Assembly (NCBI GenBank): GCA_964017125.1
Contig: OZ024902.1
Coordinates: 51,834,309 to 51,898,308 of the forward strand
Source: Flabesymbios commensalis
Taxonomy: Eukaryota > Annelida > Polychaeta > Terebellida > Flabelligeridae
Direction of reading: 5' to 3'
Length of the DNA: 64,000 nt
Below are positions 20,661 through 31,079 of this stretch, piece by piece. A program made the position numbers and the translations under genes. The notes under the pieces are model-generated. The model was not told where the DNA came from. It ran no database searches and saw only the letters and a list, made by a program, of their open reading frames with translations. Within the stretch, counting starts at the first letter, position 1, and each line of letters opens with the position of its first letter.

Positions 20661-20909
20661 TGGTGGCCTACTGTCTTATACCACAATGGGTTCTTTCTAA
20701 GGACAACCTCTGTATTTTACTGCGGGCCACAGATTGTATTTGCACATTATATCTATGTATTATACTACAATGACATACTGAAGGGTTCTTTAGAAATAAC
20801 CGTTCTATAGACGGGCTAAACATGAACACAGTAGTAGCGTGTTGTAGGGCTTTTCATATGTTTACAGTTTATTGTTTTCAGACCTACACGCTATTTTACT
20901 GTAATTGCC

Positions 20910-21062
20910 TATTCTGAGAAACGGAGTGACGTCACCGGAAACCGTTTTGAATGGGAACTCGGTGAGAACAAAGTTACATAAGACCCCCTCCCCCATACTT
21001 CATTGTATTGACTAGCTCGGTGACAACAATGGAGGTCAAGGCTATTGAGATTCACAGAATTA
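20910..21062. mobile_element. Family-Q MITE carrying a CRE-like TGACGTCA
   Basis: TIR TATTCTGAGAAACGGAG and GAGATTCACAGAATTA. The interior has AGTGACGTCACCGG, CTCGGTGAGAACAAAG, a GACCCCCTCCCCCATACT stretch and TGGAGGTCAAGGCTATTGAG. The second copy is at 45,812-45,927. The octamer TGACGTCA is the known CREB/ATF site; function here is inferred only. Confidence 0.75.
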
Positions 21063-21312
21063 TATTACTGATGGTTGAATTCCGTTCAGAAGGAAGAGTA
21101 AGAGATATTGTTGCGACCACATGAATCGATATCAGTGGTAACTTTACGCAATAAGTCGACCTAAATGTATATAGAAAAGAAACGAATATAGAAATGTTTT
21201 TAATAGCAGAATTAATCAGCGACTAAAAATGTCCCATGTAGTCGCCCACAAACCTACTCTGCACAAAATAACACTTCAATCTATATCTTATAAAAGTAGG
21301 GTTCGTTTTTAA

Positions 21313-21671
21313 CCCTTTAACCGCCGGTGCCGCATATATTCGGGTTCAAGTGAGTGAAAATTATTCAGATTTGGCAAAATGGAGGTCAAATATTGCTGAT
21401 TGCTGTCACATTTTATCTTTGTCACATGTTTAATAGGTGGTACTTAATGTGCTGATAAAAAATGAAAACCCGAATATATGCGACACCGGCAGTTAAAGGG
21501 TTAAACATATTAAAAATAAAATGTGACATCAGTCAGCTATATTTTAAAACAGTTGACCTCCATTTTGTCAAATCTGAATAATTTTCAATCACTTGAAGTT
21601 GTGGATCGCGTCAGCAAGACACAACTTCAAGTGAGTGAAAATTCAGATTGAATAATTTGGCGGTTAAAGGA
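21313..21671. mobile_element. Two family-E pieces in inverted association
   Basis: TTAA at 21,309, 21,501 and 21,672. The first part runs from an E right end (CCCTTTAACCGCCGGTGCCG) into mid-element, back out to ACACCGGCAGTTAAAGGG. The second is a reversed E copy ending in the hairpin (CACTTGAAGTTGTGGATCGC) and GGCGGTTAAAGGA. The simplest reading is one E in another, or template switching within a pair. Confidence 0.7.
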
Positions 21672-22090
21672 TTAACACATTAGGAGCGATTTTCCTAAAT
21701 CCAAAAGGAGCACAGTGGGCAGAGAATATTTTAAACGTTTTTAATTGACGTTGTGGGATGTGGCTGCAGTGTAATATTATATGCAGACGTATCTGTTGCC
21801 GTACAACCTATTTTTTAAATACCAAACAAAATCATTACGAAACGGGTTCAACTTTTCCCGAATGCAGAGAAACAGCCTACAAATCGTAGCTAGTTATACT
21901 ATTTGATAATGACTGATTCACATCCTATAGACGTGGGGATTTAACTGCCAGTATTCTTAGGCGAATTTATCATTTTAATGTTTAATCGATTGTAGATCTC
22001 GGCTTCCACTGGTCACCAGAACATATAATAGCCATTGTTTATAACTCTCAGGGGCTGAAATATGTTTTGAATAAAACATGGAAACAATTA

Positions 22091-22170
22091 CCCAGTAAAC
22101 ATGAGACATTGGACCGGTGTTGGATCAATGCTGTCTCACTGTCTTCATGTCTGAATCATGTTTACAGGGA
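22091..22170. repeat. Family-A MITE, degraded
   Basis: CCCAGTAAACATGAGACATT to AATCATGTTTACAGGGA; the central part is shortened. Confidence 0.6.
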
Positions 22171-22174
22171 ATGG

Positions 22175-22348
22175 GTTGTTTTCTATTCTAGATCTTCATA
22201 AATGTCTTAGTTTACTCTTTCCGTTTTATTTGAATACCTATGTTATGTACGCAAGAAATATTTTAATTCCTCCCGTCTTTATACGTCAGAATCTGACGTC
22301 TACAGACGTCAGATTCTGACGTATAAAGCGGTCCCCGCGCTAAAAGGG
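22175..22348 (-). mobile_element. Family-B MITE, minus orientation
   Basis: The body TCTTCATAAATGTCTTAGTT leads to a strong hairpin: TATACGTCAGAATCTGACGT and ACGTCAGATTCTGACGTATA. It ends GCGCTAAAAGGG followed by ATAA. The far end is truncated. Confidence 0.75.
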
Positions 22349-22939
22349 ATAACAAATGATAATTAGTTAATTAAAATATTTAGTCACTAGATTACTGTGA
22401 TATAGCCTATACTTTGTTTATAATAACCAAATGAAAATCACACCACTGGGCCTTAGAAGCGTTAAATCGGTGGTGTGTGTGAATGTCAATAACAAATCTA
22501 GCTTTAGCATAAACATAACATTAAAGTTATCAGTCAGACTGCGCGCAACTGGAATTGTGAGAACACACCATATTATACTGAAAGACATACCAGGCACCTC
22601 GTAAACATTACATTGACGTGGATATATAAATACCACTCACTCTAAATATTTGCCCTTGAATCAGCGAATCATACAAGATGCAAAAACATAATGTTGACCC
22701 CCAACGCGTTAGAATATTTATGTAATCGTCATCCACTTGAAGTTGCGTCTATCGCGAGCCAAGCATTTTCTGTGGTACTTGGTTAATTAATGAGTTTAAA
22801 ACAATTCTCATTATTTTAATCATTAAAAACATTTAGGCATTTATTTGATAAGAATGCCAAATTTAAAATATAAAAAAATTATGCATGATATAGTTGTTTG
22901 GACGATTAAAAAAAATAATCTTTTGTTGTAAGTAGGTAT
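22349..22939. other. Unassigned AT-rich sequence
   Basis: A piece of a family-E hairpin arm (CATCCACTTGAAGTTGCGTC) lies near 22,730-22,755. Otherwise nothing recognised. Confidence 0.4.
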
Positions 22940-23256
22940 AAAACACACCAACGCGATCGCATGTGCGACGTTTCGCGCGCGCGACGTCGCGTCGGTTTTT
23001 CAAACACATTATATCATCATTGGCACAATATACCAGCGCGACGACGTGCGCGATAAGCAACGCGATCTTTCTCAAAACTGTTACATTTTTGTGGCTCGTA
23101 GCGTCGGTCCTCGCGCCGGCCGTCGCGCCTCATAGTTGCGTTGGACGTCGCGTCGGTCGCGTCGATCGGCGTTGGTGTGTGGACAGTCACGCGATTGTCG
23201 CGTCTGTCGTTGCGTCCCACGTCGCGTGCCTAATCGCGTTCGCGCTGGTGTGTTTT
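22940..23256. mobile_element. CpG-dense TIR element (family K)
   Basis: Ends AAAACACACCAACGCGATCG and GCGTTCGCGCTGGTGTGTTT form an imperfect TIR of about 20 bp. The interior repeats GTCGCG, CGTCGG and GCGACG words on both strands, giving CpG density far above the surrounding DNA. The overlapping open frames on both strands (60-105 codons) are Arg/Val/Cys-rich products of the repeats, not genes. No clear target duplication. Confidence 0.65.
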
Positions 23257-23552
23257 GCTCTTTACGGGATTGCAGAATAGTAACCCTCTTTACAGATGCC
23301 CGCGTCTGTGTGCACGGAGGTATGCGAGGCTCCTATAAATAGCCGTATTATGACTGCATCCCGGCAGACGAGTTGCGATCCCCTCTATAGGGGTTTCGTG
23401 AATTTAGGCCTACATATAATACTACATTATACAAATGTGTGGGAGGAACAGGCACTCACTTGACTGAGTACACACCTGTACCTAAATGTGTATTTGCACA
23501 CGTCACCTGTGTGTACGCATCACTTATGAACACACCGAGTAAAAGCGTCAGT

Positions 23553-23632
23553 ACCCAGCAAGCACGAGACATTTGTATAACATTTATACAATGTTGGACC
23601 AACGTCGGAGACGTTGGGCCGACATTGTATAA
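23553..23632. repeat. Family-A MITE, TTTGTATAA subtype, right end cut
   Basis: ACCCAGCAAGCACGAGACAT, arm TTTGTATAACATTTATACAA, centre GTCGGAGACG, partner arm GGCCGACATTGTATAA. The final CAGCAAAC complement is lost. Confidence 0.75.
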
Positions 23633-23639
23633 CTGGCAC

Positions 23640-24050
23640 AGTGACAATACATTTCTGAACTCTAAGGAACTCTGAGTATCATTCCATGCCCAGCCACAAT
23701 TACACGAATTATTAAAAGACCAAAGTTACGAAGTTGAACAAAATCATAATAATCTGACCTGTAAAATCCATACCAGAAGCTGGAAAAAAAGTGAAAAAGT
23801 TATGGCATTATATGAATGACACAAAAAGTCTGCTCGTGGAACAGCTGTTAATATTGTTTCTTTGTAGCAAGTACATGAATATCGCAGCATTTGAAAAAAA
23901 AGATCCATATCTGAGGCTGTCAAAAACTCGAGTTTGCAAATTACTAAACAAGAGGGCACAATGTAATGTTTGTGTGAGCGTAGTCAGGTGAATATAGTCA
24001 ACTCTGAAAGACCAAGCGATCTGTGATCACCACCGTCAACATTATGCTAA
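23640..24050. other. Unassigned sequence
   Basis: Two overlapping open frames of about 70 codons on opposite strands, neither recognisable. Confidence 0.35.
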
Positions 24051-24054
24051 TTAA

Positions 24055-24298
24055 CCCTTTCAAGCCTGAATTTACCATTGTCATATTCATCCACTACAAG
24101 CCGCGAATTGCTGTCGCAATTCTCGACTTGTAGTGGATGAAGATGATTTGATGTGGATGACAAATTAAGGAAAATTGCCATGTATTGGTAAAGCAGTTTC
24201 AGGAAAATATTCATTCTAAAGCCCTTGGTTGTAGGAAAATCAAGTCTGTTTTCAGAGATGTAAAATGATGCTTTGAAGCATCGCGAGGTCTTAAAGGG
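24055..24298 (+). mobile_element. Family-D TTAA MITE, full copy
   Basis: TTAA at 24,051-24,054, start CCCTTTCAAGCCTGAATTTA. The hairpin pairs CCACTACAAGCCGCGAATTG with CAATTCTCGACTTGTAGTGG around the loop CTGTCG. The end reads GAGGTCTTAAAGGG; the right TTAA has changed to TAAT. Confidence 0.85.
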
Positions 24299-25620
24299 TA
24301 ATATCAGGCAGATGATCAGATTTGTGGGTGTAGATAACTTTTTTACAAAGCATTGCATTTCAGAGCATAATTATCACTTTTAAGAAACACAAAACTTATG
24401 TAAGTCTTGTTATTTATGATAATTAACGAGACGTATATATTAATTATTGTTTTCTTAAAAATCTTACACAATATTATAGTGAAGGTTTTTTTTATTTTGA
24501 AAAAGCGTAATTTGTTAAGACTGTTTTCATTATTAAGTATTTTGATTATGAACATTAACTCAGTGGTTTTGTTAGTGTATATTTGATAGTTCGTTTTAAT
24601 TTGAGGAGTTTTAATATAACTAGCTTTTATCACTTATAAAACTTTTGATTGAATTTATCTTTACTGACTCTTTACGTTTCTATTTTTATTATTTGATTAA
24701 ACATAATACGGTTAACATTACTATGTCTTGATTTTACTGTTACTCCTCATCCATCGTCACATGGAGAAAACAAGAATGAATCTACTTTTAAAATATAATG
24801 AGTCCTTTACAAAGTATTTTAATATTAAATAAGTCACAGTATAGTCTACCATGTGTACTGTGCATTACTAAAATATCAGAAATATATTTTCAGATAATCA
24901 ATGTGGCAAAAATTACTACTCACTCACTCGGAACATGATCGACAGATCCCTTTTAAATTCAATTTGACCTTTAACCCAACAACCAAAATACATACCCACA
25001 ATCAATGAAATAGTGCCAGAAATGGACTTAGCATGCAGAAAACTTAGAAACCATATGTCACGCATGAAATTCAAAGAAACAGCTTAAAAGGTATATGTAT
25101 GAGATATTCATGGCGGCCATCTTGGGTTTTTGCTTTTTGTGCATTCACTGATACTAATTCCAAGGTTGTCCACCTAGTGTGTGTTCCTGAATATATGTAG
25201 AGATGATTTCGATAGGCCAGCCTTTTACAGCAGGCCATGTTTGTTTTACTGAAAATGGTGGTAATAATTGGTTCCCAGGCTATATTAAATCTCTTGTTTC
25301 TTCTAAATACTAATCCGGATGGTTTTCCTGCGAAATGAACTGTCCTCATTCAGTCAGATTTACTATACGCTTACCAGTGATTCGCGTATAAAAAGAGATT
25401 GAATGTCCTTGCGTCTGATGAGCAATTTAATATAATTTGCGTAAGATAGAAACCAATTGTAAAACTTCAGCTTGACAAATTTAATTAATTAAATTAATTA
25501 TTTATAAATCGTTAATTGGCAAGTAAAACTTACAACTAGCTTTTGTCTTGATGGTTCACGTTTTACGTCCAATGTACGTCAAAATGATGTACGTCGTACA
25601 TCATAGTGGTACAAAATTAC
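24299..25620. other. Unassigned AT-rich sequence
   Basis: About 1.3 kb. The minus-strand frames (96 codons at 24,343-24,633 and 92 at 25,071-25,349) show no motif that I recognise. A pure A/T stretch lies at 25,478-25,505. Confidence 0.35.
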
Positions 25621-25742
25621 TCATAACTTAATTTGAGACCAAACATTTACAAATCTTGATGTAATTTTATTCCCAATAACGGTGATAAACAGCTAATAAA
25701 ACGGATTGAAAACGAATATTGTCGTAATCAGCAGGCAAAGGG
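25621..25742 (+). repeat. Tail of another TTAA MITE
   Basis: GAAAACGAATATTGTCGTAATCAG-type sequence ending GCAGGCAAAGGGTTAA resembles the right end of family E (AACCCGAATATATGCGGCAC) but is diverged. It ends exactly where the next E element begins, sharing the TTAA. Confidence 0.45.
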
Positions 25743-25746
25743 TTAA

Positions 25747-25984
25747 CCCTTTAACCGCCAAATTATTCAATTTGAATTTTTACTCGCTTGAAGTTGTGTC
25801 TCGCTGACGCGATCTACAACTTCAAGTGAGTGAAAATTATTCAGATTTGACAAAATGGAGGTCAACTTATTTCAAATCTTGCTGGTTGATGTCACATTTT
25901 ATCTTTAACATATTTAAAATGTGGTACCTAATGTGTTAATAAAAAATGAAAACCCGAATATATGCGGCACCGGCGGTTAAAGGG
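25747..25984 (+). mobile_element. Family-E TTAA MITE, full copy
   Basis: TTAA at 25,743-25,746; start CCCTTTAACCGCC, hairpin CGCTTGAAGTTGTGTCTCGC with GCGATCTACAACTTCAAG, body TGACAAAATGGAGGTCAACT, end CACCGGCGGTTAAAGGG. The right TTAA is now CTAA. Confidence 0.85.
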
Positions 25985-26017
25985 CTAAGTAGGGACAACA
26001 CAATACAGTTTACTGCT

Positions 26018-26301
26018 GTTAAAACACACCACTACTGTGACATTATTCTCTTTATCCGACCACTACATTCTGAGCCGGGAATGAAGAGTTATTGTTGATC
26101 AAGTACAGACCAATTATCATGGTAGGGCTATGGTGCTATAATCAGTCGAGCTGTTGATTATGAGGGATCCTCATTATATTCGGATCTGTTTTAAGTCATT
26201 TAAAACCCTCGGAGCTCTACATTCTTAGCTGTGGAAAAGGACGCGGCCTTCGGCCTCGGCCTTTTCCACAGCTAAGAATGTATAGCCCCTCGGCCTTTAT
26301 C
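26018..26301 (+). repeat. Family-H hairpin element
   Basis: GTTAAAACACACCACTACTG, ATTCTGAGCCGGGAATGAAG, then the terminal hairpin CTTAGCTGTGGAAAAGG with CCTTTTCCACAGCTAAG around GCGGCCTTCGGCC. It keeps the whole family length. Confidence 0.75.
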
Positions 26302-26649
26302 CTATACAGATTATGTGGTTACCATGTTATACCATACAGCGTTGTAAGGTTTTAGTGTATGGTACACTATAATGAGAGAGTTCCACATACAATCATTTGG
26401 CACATAATTTGCACTGTTATTACCATACCATGTTTTTATGGTGACCTGATGTACTATAATTGCTAAATTTCAATATCGTGTTTTGCACCTCTATTTTACT
26501 ATGATCTCCATTATTTCTGACTTTCTGGTATTCTAAAAGAATACGAATAGCACTTGTGCAAACAACTCCGTAATTGATACATCAGTCAGAAACGATGGGA
26601 AACAAGGATGCTCATATCCTGATGTTCTATCATCTTTATTTCCACATTT
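26302..26649. other. Unassigned sequence
   Basis: Several local ACCATA and TATGGT words (for example near 26,325-26,360 and 26,420-26,445) suggest a decayed palindromic element, but I cannot define its ends. Confidence 0.3.
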
Positions 26650-26830
26650 ATTTCTGTCGTCTAAAGTCGATCCCGACACTGTAATAATTATATAATGGCC
26701 GTAGACCCATAACATAGGTTATTCAAATGAAGCGAAAAGAGCTAACTAAGGCATTTATGATGGTTTCAAATTGAAAAAAAACCTTTAGTCTCCATGTCTC
26801 ATACAAAAACACTCAGCGCTTTAATACTGA
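26650..26830 (+). mobile_element. Family-B MITE, hairpin lost
   Basis: GTCGATCCCGACACTGTAAT, ATAATGGCCGTAGACCCATA, AAAGAGCTAACTAAGGCATT and ACTCAGCGCTTTAA match the body and right end of family B. Only half of the left hairpin remains. Confidence 0.7.
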
Positions 26831-27136
26831 GCGGGTCGGTACCCTCGTCTTGAAATATGAAAGTGCATCTAAGTCTAGTGGTTACAAGGTCTTCACCTGG
26901 GGAAAAAACGGATCATTTTTTCCGGGGCCAATTTATAAAGCATGTCCACCGACACCCCACCCCACACTCATCAACATATCAGATTGCAGGCGAACGCAAC
27001 ACAATAAGGGTAATAATGGCTTGAACGTGTTGCAGAAAACATATATAGCATCCGCGACTTGTATATTGGATTTAATAAAATTGCGTCTAGAATAATTATG
27101 TCATTTTTGGATTTATATGTCAAATTTGGAGACCAT

Positions 27137-27250
27137 CGCAGCAAACACAAAACATTTGTATAACATTTATGCAATTTTGGACCAACTTCGCAGACTTTGG
27201 GCCGACGTTGAAAAAATATTATAAATACAAATGTTTTGTGTCAGCTGGGA
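27137..27250. repeat. Family-A MITE, TTTGTATAA subtype
   Basis: CGCAGCAAACACAAAACATT to ATGTTTTGTGTCAGCTGGGA, with arms of the TTTGTATAACATTTATGCAA type and centre CTTCGCAGACTT. Confidence 0.75.
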
Positions 27251-27414
27251 TATCCCACCTCATTTCAGGTTTCATTTTATTGTATATTATTAATCAGACA
27301 TTTCATCACACAAGTTATCTCAAACGTATCAATAATTTCCATAGTTAATTTTAGCGATTTATAAAAAGCGTCATTTGATATTCATGGTTTCGATTTCAGG
27401 TTTCAGTGGCACAG

Positions 27415-27524
27415 CCCAGCAAACACGATACATCTACTCAATGTTTGACAGATGTTGGCCCACCGTCTACGACTTTGGCCCAACATCAGTCAAACATTGG
27501 TTCGATGTCTCGTCCTTGCTGGGA
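27415..27524. repeat. Family-A MITE, TTTGACAGATG subtype
   Basis: CCCAGCAAACACGATACATC to GATGTCTCGTCCTTGCTGGG. The inner arms ATGTTTGACAGATGTTGG and CCAACATCAGTCAAACAT match each other but no other copy. Confidence 0.85.
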
Positions 27525-28050
27525 ATCACATTCCTGCCAAAATCGTGATCCACGGCATTTCGTATAGTGACCTGGATTTAACAGCATGTAATTCCAATTC
27601 GAAGATATTATTAACCTGGATTTTAATTAGGAGACGGTGACATAAATAGGCTTTTAGATTTTAAAACCGCATAATTAGGTTGCAGTTCCTGGATGAAATA
27701 CAATGTTTCGTTTGACAGGGCACGACTATTTTAGACAATGAGCAATTTGCCAGATGAATATTTGGCATGAATGAGTGCATACAAAAAACGGATGACGACA
27801 GGGCTATCCCTCGTATAGCAAAACTCTAAAATATGTTATGAATTAATCACAATGAATGAATAGATAAATGAATGGTGTTTTATGCCACTCTTGTGCACAT
27901 AGGTCAAACTATAAATATAGCACTTGGCATAATGCAAGTAAAATAGACAAATTAATGGTAAAATCCATGGAAATGAGGACATCTGAGCTTTAATTTGGTA
28001 AATAATATACAGTTATTTTACATAATACATAATAAATACGGTTTCATTTA
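27525..28050. other. Unassigned sequence
   Basis: Nothing recognised. Confidence 0.35.
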
Positions 28051-28115
28051 CCCATTGTTGAATCAATGTTGGTCCAGCGTCTACGACGCTGGCCCAGCAT
28101 TGATTCAACAATGGG
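28051..28115. repeat. Family-A core palindrome without outer ends
   Basis: A near-perfect 65-bp palindrome, CCCATTGTTGAATCAATGTT to TTGATTCAACAATGGG, with centre CGTCTACGACG. The outer CAGCAAACACGAG arms are missing on both sides, symmetrically. Confidence 0.85.
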
Positions 28116-28791
28116 GAACTGCGGCAAAAAAATACTCCTCGGTGTGGATAAAAATGTGAAAAACCTGGGTGTTTTTCACATTTCAGGATTGAAGCCAGCT
28201 AGTAAAGACTTGAGTGGGTCATATTTTGTCGGAATAAAGTTTGGAGATAATTCTATTGCCCTAATATGTAAAACTACTAAAATTAAATGATAACTCTGAC
28301 TTTAAAGAAAATTGTCCGGATCTGAACACAACCTTGATACGTGTACAATTTTGCACATAATTTCTGCCCTAATACCCAGCTTTTGTGGTTAGAATCGTCA
28401 AAATAAAATAGTTTATGTGGTTAGATTTCACTATTCGCTCGATCTTTACAGACCTTCAAACGGCACGAGAGATTCACTGGATCAAACTGTGATCAAATAT
28501 AGCAACTTATCTTACCATAATAAAGTGTCATCATAAACATTTTTAGATATAAAGCAGATATAGAGTGAAAAATGATAACTGACCGGTTCGGAACTAGTAG
28601 TGTATTCTACTCTGAGCTACCCCCACTAGTCCAGCATCTTGTCAAAACATGATTTAATGATGCCGTTGTGGGGTTTATAACAAATTATTATTAAAAAGGT
28701 GATTGGTGGGTCAAGACGATACTAGGTCCCACATAGCAGCGGTCACACGAGGAAAGGTCCATTTGCGTATATAACATTTTTTACAGCACTA
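28116..28791. other. Unassigned sequence
   Basis: A plus-strand frame of 74 codons overlaps the end of the palindrome and has no recognisable domain. No gene supported. Confidence 0.35.
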
Positions 28792-28902
28792 TCCCAGCAA
28801 ACACAAAATATTTGTATAACATTTATACAACGTCGGCCCAACGTCTTCGACGTTGGTCCAACATTGTATAAATATTATACAAATGTTTTGTGTTTGCTGG
28901 GA
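28792..28902. repeat. Family-A MITE, TTTGTATAA subtype, full copy
   Basis: TCCCAGCAAACACAAAATAT to TTTTGTGTTTGCTGGGA. The inner arms TTTGTATAACATTTATACAA and TTGTATAAATATTATACAAA match each other. Best example of this subtype. Confidence 0.9.
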
Positions 28903-28967
28903 TGGCCGGTACATCAGAAATGTGCAAGGCTGCAGACGGATGGCCTATAGATATGCTGCTGCCACAA

Positions 28968-29215
28968 TAGTCAGGTCAAAATACAGTTTCACCCCCAAAA
29001 AATTGCTACAAAAGGTTTCTCAACTGATTCCAGTAGGGGAAAGTGTACTTTATAACATACTAAAAGTTTACCAGAGTTGGAATCACGGAACAGTGATTTT
29101 TTCAAGATGGCGCCCAAGATTGCCACCAAAACCTCTTAATGATCATAACTAGGTAACTATCAGCTCGAATTTAATGATTTTGATGTCTATACCCATGTTT
29201 TGGGGGCAAGGAACA
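28968..29215 (+). repeat. Left TIR of the Academ-like element
   Basis: About 248 bp from TAGTCAGG to GGGGGCAAGGAACA. It includes CAAGATGGCGCCCAAGATTG, matching CAACATGGCGTCCAAGATGG in the right TIR (minus strand). Divergence between the two TIRs is roughly 15-20% by eye, so the insertion is not recent. Confidence 0.85.
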
Positions 29216-29358
29216 CGTTGAGATCATAAGAAATGATGTTGGTCTATTATTTAACACACAAAATCAGATATTACTAAAATGCAGGTTTATTGATATCACT
29301 GAGATGTTAAATCATTTTAAAAATATGCACAAACACAAATGAAAAAGTTTCATAACAT

Positions 29359-30531
29359 TCAGTTTTGAGTATCATCATCATCCTCTTCAGATTCGACCTC
29401 TTGAGTGTTGTTTGGATTGTCACAGTTTTCAGTTTGGCAAGGGCCACATGCAGCAGTGCAGGGGAGTCCATAGCGTCTACAGCCACATCGAGAGGATTTG
29501 CATCCCCGAGAACAGTTGCAATGAATAATTTTCAACAGTTCCTCAGGTGCAGCATTGTTTTCGGTCATAATTGGAATTAACTGATCGTTTTCCTGTTTCC
29601 ATCCCCATTCAGTCGGGTTCATTTCATTTGCCATCCTCATCCACACCATAATTTGAAAGTAAACACGTTGGCTATGGAATCTTGTTGCAGGTGATGTTGG
29701 GGGAAGCCGTTCAGAAGTGACAAAAGCTTGAGCATTGGCCACTTTTTTGGTAAAAATGACATGGCGCAGTGATGATAGCGTTTCATTAGATTTGCCACCA
29801 AAGAGATCAACCATCAGGTTTTCTCCAAGATATGATATGTCCTCTTGAGATTTGCTTGGAAGGATGACTGCACTAGCACAGGACTTCATGACAGGATCAG
29901 ATTTGACTAATTTCTGGAATGCTGACTTTTTACCAATGCCGAAAATCCTCGAAGTAGAAGCACATCCTGAGTAGGCATGTATGAAGAGCAACTCATCGCA
30001 CAAATCTTTTCCTAAAGTTTCTTTCAACAGGGTAATATTATACACTTTGCGTTCTTTTAACTGCTTGTTTGCATCAGAACGGAAATAAATGACCTCATTG
30101 TCTGTTCTGGAATAATGGAGGAGCAAGATCAGCAAATCCGTATCTTCACCGACCAACGTTGTGGTGCAATGATGCGATCTTTCAACAGTTGCCTTAACGA
30201 TATCAACGTCTGCATCCCCTGGTGACTGAGTAACATGGCATCCCCTTTTAGTTAGTGCCACACTGATGAGAGCAATTATATCTGCCTTGTTTTTGTCACG
30301 AGACAAAAAGTTATCTTTTTTGCCGGAAAACTCTGTTTCTGCAGTGAAACTAACAATAGGGTGTAGGTTTTTTCCTCGTCTCTGATGTGTATTGTCTTTT
30401 ATCGAGGGACCGTCACCATACCCATCGAACACCACTCTCGCTTGTCTATAATGTCTCACAGTGAAGTCTGCATAAGACTCAGCTATCGTACTATATGAGT
30501 CACCTTTCTTCCATGGTAAACGATGGATCAA
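29359..30531 (-). pseudogene. XPG/FEN1-like nuclease block with C-terminal Cys-rich (CXC) module
   Basis: 390 codons, the longest intact block in the window. The XPG-like features are VVFDGYGDG (33-41), SPGDADVDIV (103-112), LVGEDTDLLILL (127-138), and a helix-hairpin-helix-like SGCASTSRIFGIGKKSAF (188-205). In relatives that I recall the last motif reads GCDT; here the Asp is Ala, so a metal ligand may be lost. At 337-371 is a dense Cys cluster (CNCSRGCKSSRCGCRR, then CTAACGPC and ENC), resembling the tesmin/TSO1 CXC zinc module. The tail is acidic (EEDDDD). The XPG part could process DNA flaps and the CXC part bind DNA; both roles are inferred from family likeness. Confidence 0.7.
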
Positions 30532-31074
30532 AGAGCATCAAGCACGTAACAATCTGTTTCGGGAATAGAGTTCATCACAGCATTACTTGATAAATTCGCC
30601 ACATGGTCTCGAATTGCCTGAGGTTTGTCTGCTTTACAAAGGATGTTCCTGGTCTCAAAGAGAGCTGGAGGGTAGGGGCTAATTTCATATGTTAAAACCG
30701 CTTCAAGGGAAATATCTCCTGACCTTGAAACAAGAAGGCAACGCTGGAAGAGAAGGGCAGGATCAATGGTACGATCAGGAGCAATCTTCACAGCTGAGAT
30801 ATTTCCAAGTGTTCGGGCTCTTTCTTTACGTTTGAATTTGTAAGTAAACGCAGACTTTCCGAGTATATCTTCAATGATTTTGTTCCCAACCGATTCAACG
30901 TCTTGTACATTCACATCTGGCCCTGCTACTATGCCGTTGACAATGTTTCTCAGAGTAGGATCAGATGTCAAGGGTGAGCAGGCTTCAAGCTTTTTCCAAA
31001 TTTTCTCGAGATCAGATGCATCTTTTTTGATGCGTGCTTCAGTTGAGTCTCTGTGTTGTGCACTTATAGTATAG
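30528..31074 (-). pseudogene. Linker block between DDE-like and nuclease regions
   Basis: Open from about 31,074 (TYTISAQHRDSTEARIKKDA) through KIWKKLEACSPLTSDPTLRN to the end near ETDCYVLD. It is charged and helix-prone, with no catalytic motif that I recognise. It overlaps the next block by four bases in another frame, so a frame change separates them. Confidence 0.6.
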
Positions 31075-31079
31075 GTTAG

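Noticed and set aside
22963-23342. Overlapping Arg/Val-rich frames on both strands
   Set aside because: Created by GTCGCG words inside a CpG-dense TIR element; no domain.
29068-29072. Short CC-end of the Academ-like TIR with a TA duplication at 29,070 and 33,988
   Set aside because: The TIR match continues outward to TAGTC at 28,968 and 36,545 once the LINE is recognised as an insertion.
29365-29580. Plus-strand frame opposite the CXC module, and others at 30,874, 31,880, 33,335 and 33,430
   Set aside because: Antisense shadows of the minus-strand transposase blocks.
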